DNA from: Paramylibacter ulvae
GTDB lineage: Bacteria > Pseudomonadota > Alphaproteobacteria > Rhodobacterales > Rhodobacteraceae
Assembly (NCBI RefSeq): GCF_014652655.1
Contig: NZ_BMZF01000003.1
Coordinates: 1-64,000 of the forward strand
DNA length: 64,000 bases
Reading direction: 5' to 3'
A program made the position numbers and the translations under genes. This document shows positions 43,611-53,024 of the stretch, in pieces. Under the pieces are notes generated by a model, which was given only the letters and a program-made list of their open reading frames with translations, had not been told where the DNA came from and made no database searches. Numbering within the stretch: position 1 is the stretch's first letter; each line of letters begins with the position of its first letter.

Positions 43611-45017
43611 ATGATGTTCTTTAACTCGCTTTCTGGCCGTTTCTTGTTGTTGACGGTTGTGTTTATTATGCTGGCAGAGATTTTAATCTTTGTCCCTTCC
43701 GTGGCGCGTTTTCGTTACGAATATTTGCACGAGCGTTTGGAACGATCACAAATTGCATCCCTTGCATTGCTGGCTGCACCCGACGATATGGTGAACCCAG
43801 AATTAGAGGCAGAGTTGTTGGACAATGCCAATGTGTTGAACGTTGTGTTGCGCCGCGATGATTTGCGCGAATTGGTTCTGTCATCGGAAATGCCAGCATT
43901 GGTCGCGCAAACATATGATTTGCGCAACAACAGTGCGTGGACATTGATCAAAGACGGGTTCGCGACCCTGCTAAATCGCGAGGACCGTGTGATCCGTGTG
44001 ATGGGCTATCCGGTCAAGGACGCGGGACAGTTGATCGAGATATCGATGAATGAACGCCCGCTGCACGATGCACTGCTTGATTATGGGTACAACATTTTAT
44101 GGCTATCGCTGGTGATTTCATCCATCACTAGCCTACTTTTGTTTTTTGCTGTGCGACGATTGATTGTTCAACCAACCAATCGTGTGATCCGCCAGATGAG
44201 GAATTTTGAATCCGCACCCGAAGATCGCAATAATATCATCCAACCCAAGCGCGGGATTAAAGAGTTGTATGAAGCCGAAGTTGCATTGCAATCCATGGAA
44301 AAACAAATCCATAAATCGTTACGCCAAAAGGAACGCTTGGCGGCACTGGGCGGTGCGGTGTCAAAGATTAGCCATGACTTGCGCAATATTTTGACCACGA
44401 CGCAATTGTTGGCGGATCGCATGGAAATGAGCGACGATCCACGGGTGCAAAAGACCGCGCCAAAATTGGTAAGTTCGTTATCGCGCGCGGTGAATCTGTG
44501 TGAACGCACGTTAATGTATGGAAAGGCCGAAGAGGCAGAGCCAGATATCAAAGAATTGTCGCTTTATAAATTGATCGAAGATGTGGCGGAAAATGAACGA
44601 TTGCCGCTGGATGGTTCAGATGTGAGCATCGAGGTTGATATCAATAAATCACTGCGCGTTGCCGCTGACGAAGAACAACTACACCGTGTGATATCAAATC
44701 TTGTTCGTAACGCGGGGCAGGTGCTGGCCGCACGTAAGGCTAACGGTGTGATCAACTTAACCGCATCAGATACGCCAGACACTTGGGATATTTTGATCCG
44801 CGACAACGGGCCAGGATTGCCGGCAAAAGCATTGGATAACCTGTTCACCGCATTTGAAGGTGGCGCACGCGCTGGTGGATCTGGGCTTGGGCTTGCGATT
44901 TCAGCAGAGCTGGTCAAAGGGCATGGCGGGAAACTGGAACTGGTTGAAACAGGCGAAAATGGCACGTTGTTTCGTGTAAGCTTGCCAAAAAATCATGATG
45001 AGATTAACACAAAATAG
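43611..45017 (+). CDS. Membrane sensor histidine kinase
   Basis: A 468-residue kinase with TM1 near residues 10-30, a periplasmic loop of about 130 residues, TM2 near 160-185, a HAMP-like linker, the phosphoacceptor region KISHDLRNILTTTQLL (His near 260), and the HATPase domain: N-box VISNLVRNAGQVL, G1 DNGPGLPA, and G2 GGSGLGLAISAELV. Histidine kinase chemistry is clear; the signal is unknown. No response regulator gene lies in the window, so it is an orphan here. It starts 28 nt after the flavoprotein gene. Confidence 0.92.
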   Translation: MMFFNSLSGRFLLLTVVFIMLAEILIFVPSVARFRYEYLHERLERSQIASLALLAAPDDMVNPELEAELLDNANVLNVVLRRDDLRELVLSSEMPALVAQTYDLRNNSAWTLIKDGFATLLNREDRVIRVMGYPVKDAGQLIEISMNERPLHDALLDYGYNILWLSLVISSITSLLLFFAVRRLIVQPTNRVIRQMRNFESAPEDRNNIIQPKRGIKELYEAEVALQSMEKQIHKSLRQKERLAALGGAVSKISHDLRNILTTTQLLADRMEMSDDPRVQKTAPKLVSSLSRAVNLCERTLMYGKAEEAEPDIKELSLYKLIEDVAENERLPLDGSDVSIEVDINKSLRVAADEEQLHRVISNLVRNAGQVLAARKANGVINLTASDTPDTWDILIRDNGPGLPAKALDNLFTAFEGGARAGGSGLGLAISAELVKGHGGKLELVETGENGTLFRVSLPKNHDEINTK

Positions 45018-45042
45018 GCGCGCTGAATCACCCCAGCGCGCC
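45017..45042. terminator. Stem-loop between the sensor kinase and trpS
   Basis: GGCGCGCTG (45017-45025) and CAGCGCGCC (45034-45042), perfect 9 bp, starting in the kinase stop codon region. A weak AT tract (CAATAATTTAAT) follows on +. It can act on both convergent transcripts. Confidence 0.6.
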
Positions 45043-45065
45043 CAATAATTTAATCGTCGATTAGA

Positions 45066-46088
45066 TTAGCGCGATAATACCATACCCATGATTTCCATGG
45101 CTTCATTAACGATGGGCTCGGCGATGTTGGCGGCGCGATCGGCACCTTTGCCCAAAATCGCATCAATTTGGGATGTGTCATTCATCAAGCGTGCGATTTC
45201 ATCGCTGATCGGACCAATTTTTGCCACGGCCAAATCTGCAAGCGCTGGTTTGAATTGGCCAAATTGCTGACCGCCAAATTCGCGTAACACATCATCCGAG
45301 CTGGTTTCAGAAAGTGCAGCATAGATATTCACCAGATTGCGCGCCTCTGGGCGTTCTTTCAAACCTTCCGTTTCGCTTGGCAATGGTTCGGGATCTGTCT
45401 TTGCCTTGCGAATTTTTTTGGCGATTGTGTCTGCATCATCTTTGAGATTGATACGGCTCATGTCTGATGGATCGGACTTTGACATTTTCTTGGTGCCATC
45501 GCGCAATGACATCACGCGTGTTGCCACGCCCTCGATTACAGGTTCGGGCATTGGGAAAAAATCAACACCGTAATCATGATTGAACTTGGCCGCGATATCG
45601 CGGGTTAATTCCACATGCTGTTTTTGATCTTCGCCAACGGGAACATGTGTGGCTTTGTAAACCAAAATGTCCGCCGCCATCAGGGCCGGATAGGCATAAA
45701 GCCCAAGCGACATTTTTTCAGCGTTCTTGCCCGCCTTATCCTTGAACTGTGTCATGCGGTTCATCCAGCCAACGCGCGCCACACAGTTAAACAACCATGC
45801 CAATTGCGCATGTGCGGGCACTTGGCTTTGGTTAAACAAAATGGATTTTTCGGGATCAAGGCCACAAGCCAAATAGGCCGCCGCCAGTTCACGCGTTTGA
45901 CGGCGCAGATCATCAGGATTTTGCCAGACAGAAATCGCGTGCATATCGACCATACAGTAAATGGTTTCAATGCCGCTATCTTGCATTGTCACAAAACGGT
46001 TCAACGCGCCAAGGTAATTCCCAAGCGTGAGGTTCCCAGATGGTTGAATGCCAGAAAAGATGCGCTGTGCGTTCGCGGTTTCTGTCAT
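45066..46088 (-). CDS. trpS: Tryptophan-tRNA ligase
   Basis: A 340-residue class I synthetase charging tRNA-Trp. The HIGH-like [14 protein letters not shown] (residues about 16-29), [13 protein letters not shown], and the KMSKS-type [14 protein letters not shown] are intact. Length is slightly above the usual 330 or so. In related genomes trpS neighbours murJ and glnD, from which it is separated here by a rhomboid-like gene, an acyltransferase and two small genes. Confidence 0.97.
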   Translation of the reverse strand: MTETANAQRIFSGIQPSGNLTLGNYLGALNRFVTMQDSGIETIYCMVDMHAISVWQNPDDLRRQTRELAAAYLACGLDPEKSILFNQSQVPAHAQLAWLFNCVARVGWMNRMTQFKDKAGKNAEKMSLGLYAYPALMAADILVYKATHVPVGEDQKQHVELTRDIAAKFNHDYGVDFFPMPEPVIEGVATRVMSLRDGTKKMSKSDPSDMSRINLKDDADTIAKKIRKAKTDPEPLPSETEGLKERPEARNLVNIYAALSETSSDDVLREFGGQQFGQFKPALADLAVAKIGPISDEIARLMNDTSQIDAILGKGADRAANIAEPIVNEAMEIMGMVLSR

Positions 46089-46174
46089 GGTATTTGATCC
46101 TTGATTAGATTACTAAACGTGCACGCCTTATCGCCCCGTGCGCCCCACGCGTCAACCAGTCAAAGAATGCCGTT

Positions 46175-46861
46175 ATGTATGATCCTGATCACAATGTATC
46201 ACCGATACACGCTTTGCCGCCCGTTGTGGTTTTATTGACGGGTTTGATCGCGGCGATTGAATTGCTGTTTCAGGCAGGCGCACATGGATTTATTGGTGGG
46301 CCAGAGGCCATTGGCTGGCGCATTAGTGCGGCGCGACAATTTGGATTTTTTGATCAAATTTCCGATTGGATGTTTCAAAATCAGAGCGCGCCATTGGAAC
46401 ACGTCATTCGCCTATTCACATATGGTTTTATCCATCGCAGTTTCCCAGAGGCATTGATTGTATGTGTTTACGTCTTGGCGCTGGGCAATTTTGTTGCCAA
46501 GGAATTGCATTGGTTCGGTGTTTTGTCGGTTTTTTTCACAAGCCAAGCATTTGGAGCAATCGGCTATGCACTGATCTTGAATGAACACACATTGTTAATT
46601 GGTGGGTATCCTGCGGCCTTTGGTTTGATCGGGGCGTTTACGTGGATTGTTTTTGCTGGGCGAACACAAGCGGGCAAAAACGGATTCCCCGCATTTCGTC
46701 TTATCGCGATGTTCATGGCGTTTCAGGCGGTTTGGAAAATCGCATTTGGTGGCAATAATCAATGGCTGGTGGAAATCATCGCCTTTGGCGTTGGTTTCAG
46801 TCTGTGCATAATATTGTTCACTGGTAAAGAAGCGGTGTTGGAAAAAATCCGCCAACGTTGA
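46175..46861 (+). CDS. Rhomboid-family membrane protein, probably catalytically inactive
   Basis: A 228-residue protein with six hydrophobic helices in the rhomboid layout: VVLLTGLIAAIELLF (TM1), IRLFTYGFIHRSFPEALIVCVYVLALGNFVAK (the W/F-T-HxxxxH-like region, lacking a second His), and a helix containing GGYPAAFGLIGAFTW. In active rhomboids this helix carries GxSG with the nucleophilic Ser; here that position reads Y-P. The last helix (LVEIIAFGVGFSLC) lacks the catalytic His. It is therefore a probable pseudoprotease. It may bind membrane clients; the role is unknown. Confidence 0.82.
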   Translation: MYDPDHNVSPIHALPPVVVLLTGLIAAIELLFQAGAHGFIGGPEAIGWRISAARQFGFFDQISDWMFQNQSAPLEHVIRLFTYGFIHRSFPEALIVCVYVLALGNFVAKELHWFGVLSVFFTSQAFGAIGYALILNEHTLLIGGYPAAFGLIGAFTWIVFAGRTQAGKNGFPAFRLIAMFMAFQAVWKIAFGGNNQWLVEIIAFGVGFSLCIILFTGKEAVLEKIRQR

Positions 46862-46914
46862 AATCACATTGAGATTAAGCAATAAGACGCAATGATTTAC
46901 AAGAAAGCCTCGTG

Positions 46915-47775
46915 ATGAAAACCCTGTTATCATTTGTTCAATTTGCCCCGATTTGGGTGATTTTAAAGCTGTTTAAAATTATCCCCATCGAACCGCGAAG
47001 CCGTATATTGGGGCGCTTGACGGGTGGTGTGATCAAGGTTTTACCAAGCATTCGCAAACGCGCGGATGATAATTTGGCACTGATTTTCCCTGATATGGCG
47101 ATCGGAGAGCGTTTGACCATACGCAACACGATGGCCCGCCACGTTGGGCAAACATTGGGCGAGATTTTATTTAACGAAGATTACGCAGCGCAAACCAAAC
47201 GATTTCATGCATCGGGTGTCGGGCTTGATGTTTTAGAACAATGTAAGACCGATGGGCGCGGTGCGATTATTGTATCTGGCCATTTTGGCCAATGGGAGGC
47301 GATCCGCCATTATTTAATGGCGCATGGCATGGAAACAGGGGCGCTGTATCGCCCAACGAACAATCCATTTTACGAAAAATATTTCCTGCGTGGCATTAAA
47401 CGTGCAGGCGAACCAATTGTGCCGCGTGGTACAGGTGGTGTGCGCACCATGATAAAAACGCTGCGCAGTGGCGGGTTTATGGCCATTTTGATTGATCAGC
47501 GTCAAAACGACGGGCGCGATCTACCGTTTTTGGGACATAATGCAAAAACAGGGGTGGCAGCGGCGGAAATGGCGCTGAAACTCAAGGTGCCATTGGTACC
47601 TGTATTTGCAACCCGTGCTGCAAACGGACAGGATATTCATATTGATTTCCAGGAACCGATTGAACCAACCGATGCGATTGAAATGACGCTTCGGGCAAAT
47701 GAACGGTTAGAGTCTAAAATCCGCAATCATCCCGAACAATGGTTTTGGGTGCACAAACGTTGGTTGATAAAATAA
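46915..47775 (+). CDS. LpxL/HtrB-family lipid A acyltransferase-like protein
   Basis: A 286-residue acyltransferase of the lysophospholipid/LpxL superfamily. N-terminal hydrophobic helix (about 3-23); catalytic HFGQWE (His-x4-Glu) near 124; the substrate motif GALYRPTNNPFYEKYF; PRGTGGVRTMIKTLRSGGFMAILIDQR; and the end EQWFWVHKRW, a hallmark of the family. It probably adds a secondary acyl chain to lipid A, or acts on another lipid. ATG 46915 is preferred to GTG 46912. The strong terminator at 47785 follows. Confidence 0.9.
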   Translation: MKTLLSFVQFAPIWVILKLFKIIPIEPRSRILGRLTGGVIKVLPSIRKRADDNLALIFPDMAIGERLTIRNTMARHVGQTLGEILFNEDYAAQTKRFHASGVGLDVLEQCKTDGRGAIIVSGHFGQWEAIRHYLMAHGMETGALYRPTNNPFYEKYFLRGIKRAGEPIVPRGTGGVRTMIKTLRSGGFMAILIDQRQNDGRDLPFLGHNAKTGVAAAEMALKLKVPLVPVFATRAANGQDIHIDFQEPIEPTDAIEMTLRANERLESKIRNHPEQWFWVHKRWLIK

Positions 47776-47784
47776 GTGCAATAA

Positions 47785-47812
47785 AAAAGGCAGCGTCGAA
47801 ACGCTGCCTTTT
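47785..47812. terminator. Bidirectional terminator between the acyltransferase and small gene 1
   Basis: AAAAGGCAGCGT (47785-47796), CGAA loop, ACGCTGCCTTTT (47801-47812), perfect 12 bp with A and T runs for both directions. Its stem is almost the same as the terminator at 48214-48241. Confidence 0.92.
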
Positions 47813-47839
47813 AATAACAGATCGAAATCTGTTGAAATA

Positions 47840-48049
47840 TTAGCTGTCGTCTGATGCGATCAGAGCAGCAACTACTGCAAGACCAAGCAATGGCAACAAG
47901 ATGCCGCCTGAACCAGCAGATGAACCTGTTTCTTCTTCAACAACTTCGATCATTGGTTCTACTTCTGGCTCTGCCAAAGAACCGGCGAAAGATGCTGTTG
48001 CAAGTGATACTGCTGCGAAAGTTGATGCAGCGATTTTCATGATAGACAT
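47840..48049 (-). CDS. Small exported acidic protein, tandem copy 1
   Basis: A 69-residue protein: a signal peptide (MSIMKIAASTFAAVSLATASFAG, cut after A or G near 22-23), an acidic linker (PMIEVVEEET), a Gly/Ser hinge (GSSAGSGG), a C-terminal hydrophobic helix (ILLPLLGLAVVAALIA) and the end SDDS. It probably sits in the inner membrane facing the periplasm. GGGAG precedes the ATG and the palindrome TTAGTACTAA lies 20 nt upstream. It is a near-copy of 48264-48473. Similar short proteins occur in Rhodobacterales as hypotheticals; no function is known to me. Confidence 0.85.
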   Translation of the reverse strand: MSIMKIAASTFAAVSLATASFAGSLAEPEVEPMIEVVEEETGSSAGSGGILLPLLGLAVVAALIASDDS

Positions 48050-48068
48050 TTGAGAGCTCCCAAAAATG

Positions 48069-48078
48069 TTAGTACTAA
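48069..48078 (-). promoter_or_regulatory. Palindrome upstream of small gene 1
   Basis: TTAGTACTAA, a perfect 10-bp palindrome, 20 nt before the ATG. The same word occurs at 48491-48500 upstream of the paralog, 18 nt before its ATG, so it could be an operator, promoter element or simply duplicated sequence. Confidence 0.5.
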
Positions 48079-48213
48079 TAGACCCCTATTGGGCCAGTGA
48101 GTATTATCTAAGATTGCGCGTGAATGATGTCAATGGAACACCGCGTTTTGCCGCGAATGGCAAATACTGTGACACTTTCGCCGCTATTTTTGCAAATTTG
48201 GGGCAAAAAGAGA

Positions 48214-48241
48214 AAAAGGCAGCGCTTTTGCGCTGCCTTTT
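48214..48241. terminator. Terminator between the two small paralogs
   Basis: AAAAGGCAGCGC (48214-48225), TTTT loop, GCGCTGCCTTTT (48230-48241), perfect 12 bp. It is the terminator of leftward small gene 2, and near-identical in its stem to that at 47785-47812. Confidence 0.92.
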
Positions 48242-48263
48242 AAGATTTTGGAAGCTTTGGTTA

Positions 48264-48473
48264 TTAGCTGTCGTCTGATGCGATCAACGCTGCAACTACT
48301 GCAAGACCCAACAATGGCAACAAAATGCCACCTGAACCAGCAGATGAGCCTGGCTCTTCTTCAACAACTTCGATCATTGGTTCGATTTCAGGTTCTGCCA
48401 TAGAACCAGCCATAGATGCTGTTGCAAATGATACAGCTGCGATAGATGCGGCAGCGATTTTCATGATATTCAT
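48264..48473 (-). CDS. Small exported acidic protein, tandem copy 2
   Basis: A 69-residue paralog of the gene at 47840-48049: signal peptide MNIMKIAAASIAAVSFATASMAG, the same PMIEVVEEE linker and an identical last 25 residues or so ending in the hydrophobic helix and SDDS. Differences cluster in the signal peptide. GGAG precedes the ATG at 48473; an upstream extension of the frame is not credible because the signal peptide starts here. The copies have diverged little, suggesting a recent duplication or gene conversion, or strong constraint. Confidence 0.85.
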   Translation of the reverse strand: MNIMKIAAASIAAVSFATASMAGSMAEPEIEPMIEVVEEEPGSSAGSGGILLPLLGLAVVAALIASDDS

Positions 48474-48490
48474 ATTTAATCTCCGAAATA

Positions 48491-48500
48491 TTAGTACTAA
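48491..48500 (-). promoter_or_regulatory. Palindrome upstream of small gene 2
   Basis: TTAGTACTAA, the same 10-bp palindrome as at 48069-48078, here 18 nt before the start codon and directly upstream of the GGAG ribosome site. Confidence 0.5.
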
Positions 48501-48663
48501 CGGACTCTCAAGGAATCTCACCCTATGGTATTGGTTGGGTGGTTGTTCTGTCAACTTGGCAGTGTGAAATCTGTGTTTTTGTGTTGAATTGGTGGTTTTT
48601 AACGCAGTTTTCCCGTCTTTTTTGACAAATATACCAATTTTCGCAGAATAATTGCTCGGCGGT

Positions 48664-50205
48664 CTATCGCCGAACAACGCGGCGCAGTTCGGAAAATTTC
48701 AAGGCTCCGGTGAAATGTGCGGCGGAAAAATAGACGATAATTCCAATCAGCAATAAAATTACAAACGCAAGGTAGCGCGCACCCGTCCCAAACAGCCAGT
48801 TTTCCAGTGTATTTTGTGCCAAAAACAGGATCACCCCCATGATCAGTGACGATATAATAATACGCGGGACACGTTGTTTGATCTGAGAATCAAATTGCGA
48901 GGCAGCCCCCATGGTGCGCGTTCCATTCCACAACAATACCACCATCGCCCAAGCGGCGATTGTGGTACCCGCCGCCGCGGCCAAAAAGCCGTATTTATAG
49001 GCCAGCCCAATCGCAACAGCGGCATTGATAAGCATTGATACCAAAGCAAAATAAAACGGCGTTTTGGTATCTTCGCGTGCGAAATACAACGGTTGTAGCA
49101 CCTTTTGCAAAACAAAGGCGGGTAATCCCAACCCATAGATCGCCAATGCCTGTGCCGTTGCCAGCGAATCGCTGTGTAAAAACGCGCCCCGCTCAAACAG
49201 AACCGATACGAGCGGGAGGGCGATCACAACCAAGGCCACTGCAGATGGCAGCGTGAGAAACAGTGAAAATTCAGTGGCGCGATTAAAGGCATCTTGCCCT
49301 GCTTTGTCATCACCAGCTTGCAGTTGACTGGAGAGAGCGGGCAACAAGACCACACCAATTGCGATGCCAACAACGCCAAGTGGTAATTGGTACAAGCGAT
49401 CCGCAACCGCCAGCCATTGAATGGCACCGTCGTAGTAGCTGGCCACTTGACGACCAACCAACAGATTGATTTGCACAACCCCGCCCGCCATGGCCGCAGG
49501 TGCCGCAATAATCGCAAGCTTTTTCAGCTCTGGTGTCCATTTGGGCAAGCGTGGTCGAATTTTCAGGCCAAGCTTTTCAGCCGCATACCAAACGATGCCC
49601 AGTTGAACGATACCAGCAACAGGGACACCCCATACAAGCGCAGTGCCGGCGTCTGTGCCCGCCCATAAGGCATAGAGCATCGCCCCCGTGAGGATGAAAT
49701 TCAAAAACACGGGTGCAGCGGCGGCGGCGGCGAATTTGCCCGATGCATTCAATACGCCGCTGAACAGTGCCGCGAGTGATATGAACAGGATATAGGGAAA
49801 ACAAACGCGGCCAAACATGACTGCCAGATCCATGCGTTCATCGCCTTGAAACCCGCTGGCCATTGCATAAACCAACCAAGGCATCGCAAAAATCGCGATC
49901 ACGGAGAGCGCGATTAATATCGCTGCCAGCGCATTAAGCGCATCATTGGCAAATTCCTCTGCATTTTCGCCCGCGCGTAGTTTTTTCGAAAACATCGGGA
50001 TAAACGCCATGTTGAATGCGCCTTCGGCAAAGAATCTGCGAAACATGTTGGGCAGGGCGAATGCGACCTGAAATGCCTCGGCGGTGGCGGATGATCCAAA
50101 CAGGTTGGCAAACAGAATTTCGCGGGCAAATCCTGCGATGCGGCTGATCAATGTCCAGCCACCCACGGTGACGAATGACGCCATCAACCGAATGGGGTTG
50201 GTCAT
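48664..50205 (-). CDS. murJ: Lipid II flippase MurJ (MviN)
   Basis: A 513-residue protein of the MOP superfamily with about 14 helices that flips lipid II across the inner membrane. TLISRIAGFAREILFANLFG at the start, NMFRRFFAEGAFNMAFIPMFSKKL and the later LPLGVVGIAIGVVLLPALS are typical MviN blocks. The start overlaps the glnD stop by four bases, indicating co-transcription. Confidence 0.96.
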   Translation of the reverse strand: MTNPIRLMASFVTVGGWTLISRIAGFAREILFANLFGSSATAEAFQVAFALPNMFRRFFAEGAFNMAFIPMFSKKLRAGENAEEFANDALNALAAILIALSVIAIFAMPWLVYAMASGFQGDERMDLAVMFGRVCFPYILFISLAALFSGVLNASGKFAAAAAAPVFLNFILTGAMLYALWAGTDAGTALVWGVPVAGIVQLGIVWYAAEKLGLKIRPRLPKWTPELKKLAIIAAPAAMAGGVVQINLLVGRQVASYYDGAIQWLAVADRLYQLPLGVVGIAIGVVLLPALSSQLQAGDDKAGQDAFNRATEFSLFLTLPSAVALVVIALPLVSVLFERGAFLHSDSLATAQALAIYGLGLPAFVLQKVLQPLYFAREDTKTPFYFALVSMLINAAVAIGLAYKYGFLAAAAGTTIAAWAMVVLLWNGTRTMGAASQFDSQIKQRVPRIIISSLIMGVILFLAQNTLENWLFGTGARYLAFVILLLIGIIVYFSAAHFTGALKFSELRRVVRR

Positions 50206-53024
50206 GACAATGCCTCTTGGGTGCCTTGTTCAATGGCACGGGTCAAACGTTCTGTGATTGTTTTTTGTTTATCGAGTGAGTGGATTTTCATGCCAAACAT
50301 GTCTTTGACGTAAAACACATCCACCGCCTGTGCGCCGTATGTCGCGATCACGGCGCTGGCGATATAGATATTTGCGTTGGACAATGTGCGCGTTAAGTCG
50401 TGCAACAGGGCAGGGCGATCGCGTGTATCGACCTCGATAATTGAATAAAGTTCGGAACCCTCGTTATCGAATGTGATTTCGGTGGGTACGCGAAAATCGC
50501 GCTCGCGTTTTTTGAATTTATCACGATCGCCCAACTCTTTTTTCGCAAGCACTTCACCCAACAGCGTTTTTTGAATCATATCGCGCAATCGTTTGATACG
50601 TGTGGTTTGATACGGTTTTTCATCCGCATCTTGAATCCAGAAAATTGCCGTGGCGAACCCATCGGTTGATGTGTAGGTGCGCGCATCCACAACATTAGCC
50701 CCAACCAGCGCAAGTGCGCCCGCGATACGCGAAAAAATACCAGGGTGGTCTTGCATCACGAAACACGCGCGTGTCGCATCGCGATCAACATCGGGGACGA
50801 TTTCACTGGCAAGTTTTTCATCACCGATATCGCGCAGCATATTGGCAAATGTAATATGTGATTGATGATCCAACCCTTGCCAATATGGATCGTAATGACG
50901 TTCCATTTCGATTTCCAGATCGTCATCTGACCAATCGGCAAGCTTGGCTTGCAATTGTTCCTTTGCCTCGTCAACGCGGTTGTAAACGCCAATTTTGTCA
51001 ACGCCTGCTTTGATGCTGGAACGCGTCGCACGGTAAAGATCGCGCAAAAGCTGTGCTTTCCAATTGTTCCAAGTGTTCGGGCCAACCCCGCGAATATCGC
51101 AAACCGTGAGCGCGGTTAGCAGGTTCAGGCGCGATGTGGTTTTGACATCTTTGGCAAAATTTATCACCGTTCGCGGATCCGATAAATCGCGTTTTTGGGC
51201 AACGTCTGACATCAACAAATGGTTCAACACCAGCCAAACAACGGTTTCAGTTTCTTTTTCGCTTAACCCAAGGCGCGGGCATATTTGTTCGGCGATTTTT
51301 GCACCCGCGATTGAATGATCTTCGGGCAAACCTTTGCCGATATCATGAAGCAGTAGTGCCACATACAAAACCTTGCGATCGATGGTGCCTTTGAACACTT
51401 CTGTCAGAATTGGCAAATCTTCCTTTAGGTCGCCAAGTTCCAATTTGGATAGTCCGGATATGCATTGAATCGTGTGTTCATCCACCGTGTAATGATGGTA
51501 ATTGTTAAACTGCATTAATGCGATAATGCGTTGAAACTCTGGGATAAACGCCCCCAACACACCCAGTTCATTCATACGGCGCAACGCGCGTTCTGGATTG
51601 CCGTAATCCAACAGTAATTCCAGAAATATGCGCTGCGCTTCTGGTGAATTGCGCACATTGTCGTCAATCAAATCCAGATTGTCCGCCATAAGGCGCATCG
51701 CATCGGGGTGAATTAAAATGTCAGAGCTAAGTGCAACTTGAAACAAGCGCATGATGTTCAGCGGATCGGCCAAGAATTTATCATCATCGGCAATGGCCAA
51801 ACGGTTATTTACAAAATTATACCCATCTGGCGTTTCGTCTTCATCGTCGCTGCTTCGGTTCCACGGCATCGCATCCAACAAGCGTTTGCCGATTGATGGA
51901 ATGTCTTTCACATGCTGTGCCTCTAACATGGATAAAAACACGCGTGTCAGATCGCCAACATGGGTGGCTTCGCGAAAATAATCCTGCATGAAACTTTCAA
52001 CGCCGCGTAATCCATCCGTGTCGCGATATCCCAGACGTTTGGAAATATCGACCTGTGCATCAAAGGTAAGCTGTTCTGTCGAGCGTTTGTTATACAGATG
52101 CAGATGACAGCGTACCGTCCACAAAAACGCATGCGCTTCTTCAAAGCGTTCCAATTCACTGGTAGTGAAATAGCCCTGATCGACCATCGCTTGGGTGGTT
52201 TGGGCGTGGCTGACATGTTTGGTGATCCAATACATGGTTTGCAAATCACGTAACCCGCCTTTGCCCTCTTTCACATTGGGTTCCAGCATATAACGCTGAC
52301 CACCCTGACGAATATGGCGGTTTTCGCGTTCAATCAGTTTTTCTTCGACATAATTTTTAGCTGTACCACTAAACAGTTTTGCCCATAGTTTACGATCAAG
52401 TTGATTTGCCAATCGTTCATCGCCCACTAAATAGCGGCTTTCGAGGAGGGCGGTTTTAATGGTTTGATCTTCGCCGCCCAATTTGATGCATTCATCAATC
52501 GTGCGCGTGGCATGGCCAATTTTCAATCGCATATCCCACAGGATATAAAGCATGGATTCAACCACGCTTTCCGACCATGCGGATAATTTATATGGCGATA
52601 GGAACAAAAGATCGACATCGGAAAACGGTGCCATTTCCGCCCGCCCGTAACCGCCAACACCCATCACGCACAGATGTTCGTTTTTGGTGGGTGTTGGGTT
52701 GGGGTGTAAAATATCGGTTGCAGCCATAAAGGCAAATTCAATGATACGATCGGTGAGCAAACAATAAGAATTGATTGCCTCCATCCCGGACCACGGTGCG
52801 TCGCTTAATGCGGTTTCAATCGCCGCACGACCAGCGGCGTTTTGGGCGCTTAACAATTCGGAAATCTCGCTACGCACTTGTTTGCCCGCTTGTTTCTTGG
52901 CAGTGATTTGCGTGTAGCGTTTTTGCACAAATTTTGTGTCAAAAATAGCGTCGGGCGCACAGATCAGTGCGCCCGTTACCGGCCCGTAGGCTTGGTTTTG
53001 TGTGTCCTTAACTACCAGCGCCAC
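50202..53024 (-). CDS. glnD: Bifunctional uridylyltransferase/uridylyl-removing enzyme GlnD
   Basis: A 940-residue nitrogen sensor that adds or removes UMP from PII proteins according to glutamine level. Domain order: nucleotidyltransferase (GVGGYGRAEMAPFSDVDLLFL, about 123-143), the GlnD helical domain, HD hydrolase (ALLLHDIGKGLPEDHS), and two C-terminal ACT domains (FSRIAGALALVGANVVDARTY and PALLHDLTRTLSNANIYIASA) that bind glutamine. The start is GTG at 53024, overlapping the end of the upstream lipoprotein gene by 17 bases. Confidence 0.96.
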   Translation of the reverse strand: MALVVKDTQNQAYGPVTGALICAPDAIFDTKFVQKRYTQITAKKQAGKQVRSEISELLSAQNAAGRAAIETALSDAPWSGMEAINSYCLLTDRIIEFAFMAATDILHPNPTPTKNEHLCVMGVGGYGRAEMAPFSDVDLLFLSPYKLSAWSESVVESMLYILWDMRLKIGHATRTIDECIKLGGEDQTIKTALLESRYLVGDERLANQLDRKLWAKLFSGTAKNYVEEKLIERENRHIRQGGQRYMLEPNVKEGKGGLRDLQTMYWITKHVSHAQTTQAMVDQGYFTTSELERFEEAHAFLWTVRCHLHLYNKRSTEQLTFDAQVDISKRLGYRDTDGLRGVESFMQDYFREATHVGDLTRVFLSMLEAQHVKDIPSIGKRLLDAMPWNRSSDDEDETPDGYNFVNNRLAIADDDKFLADPLNIMRLFQVALSSDILIHPDAMRLMADNLDLIDDNVRNSPEAQRIFLELLLDYGNPERALRRMNELGVLGAFIPEFQRIIALMQFNNYHHYTVDEHTIQCISGLSKLELGDLKEDLPILTEVFKGTIDRKVLYVALLLHDIGKGLPEDHSIAGAKIAEQICPRLGLSEKETETVVWLVLNHLLMSDVAQKRDLSDPRTVINFAKDVKTTSRLNLLTALTVCDIRGVGPNTWNNWKAQLLRDLYRATRSSIKAGVDKIGVYNRVDEAKEQLQAKLADWSDDDLEIEMERHYDPYWQGLDHQSHITFANMLRDIGDEKLASEIVPDVDRDATRACFVMQDHPGIFSRIAGALALVGANVVDARTYTSTDGFATAIFWIQDADEKPYQTTRIKRLRDMIQKTLLGEVLAKKELGDRDKFKKRERDFRVPTEITFDNEGSELYSIIEVDTRDRPALLHDLTRTLSNANIYIASAVIATYGAQAVDVFYVKDMFGMKIHSLDKQKTITERLTRAIEQGTQEALS

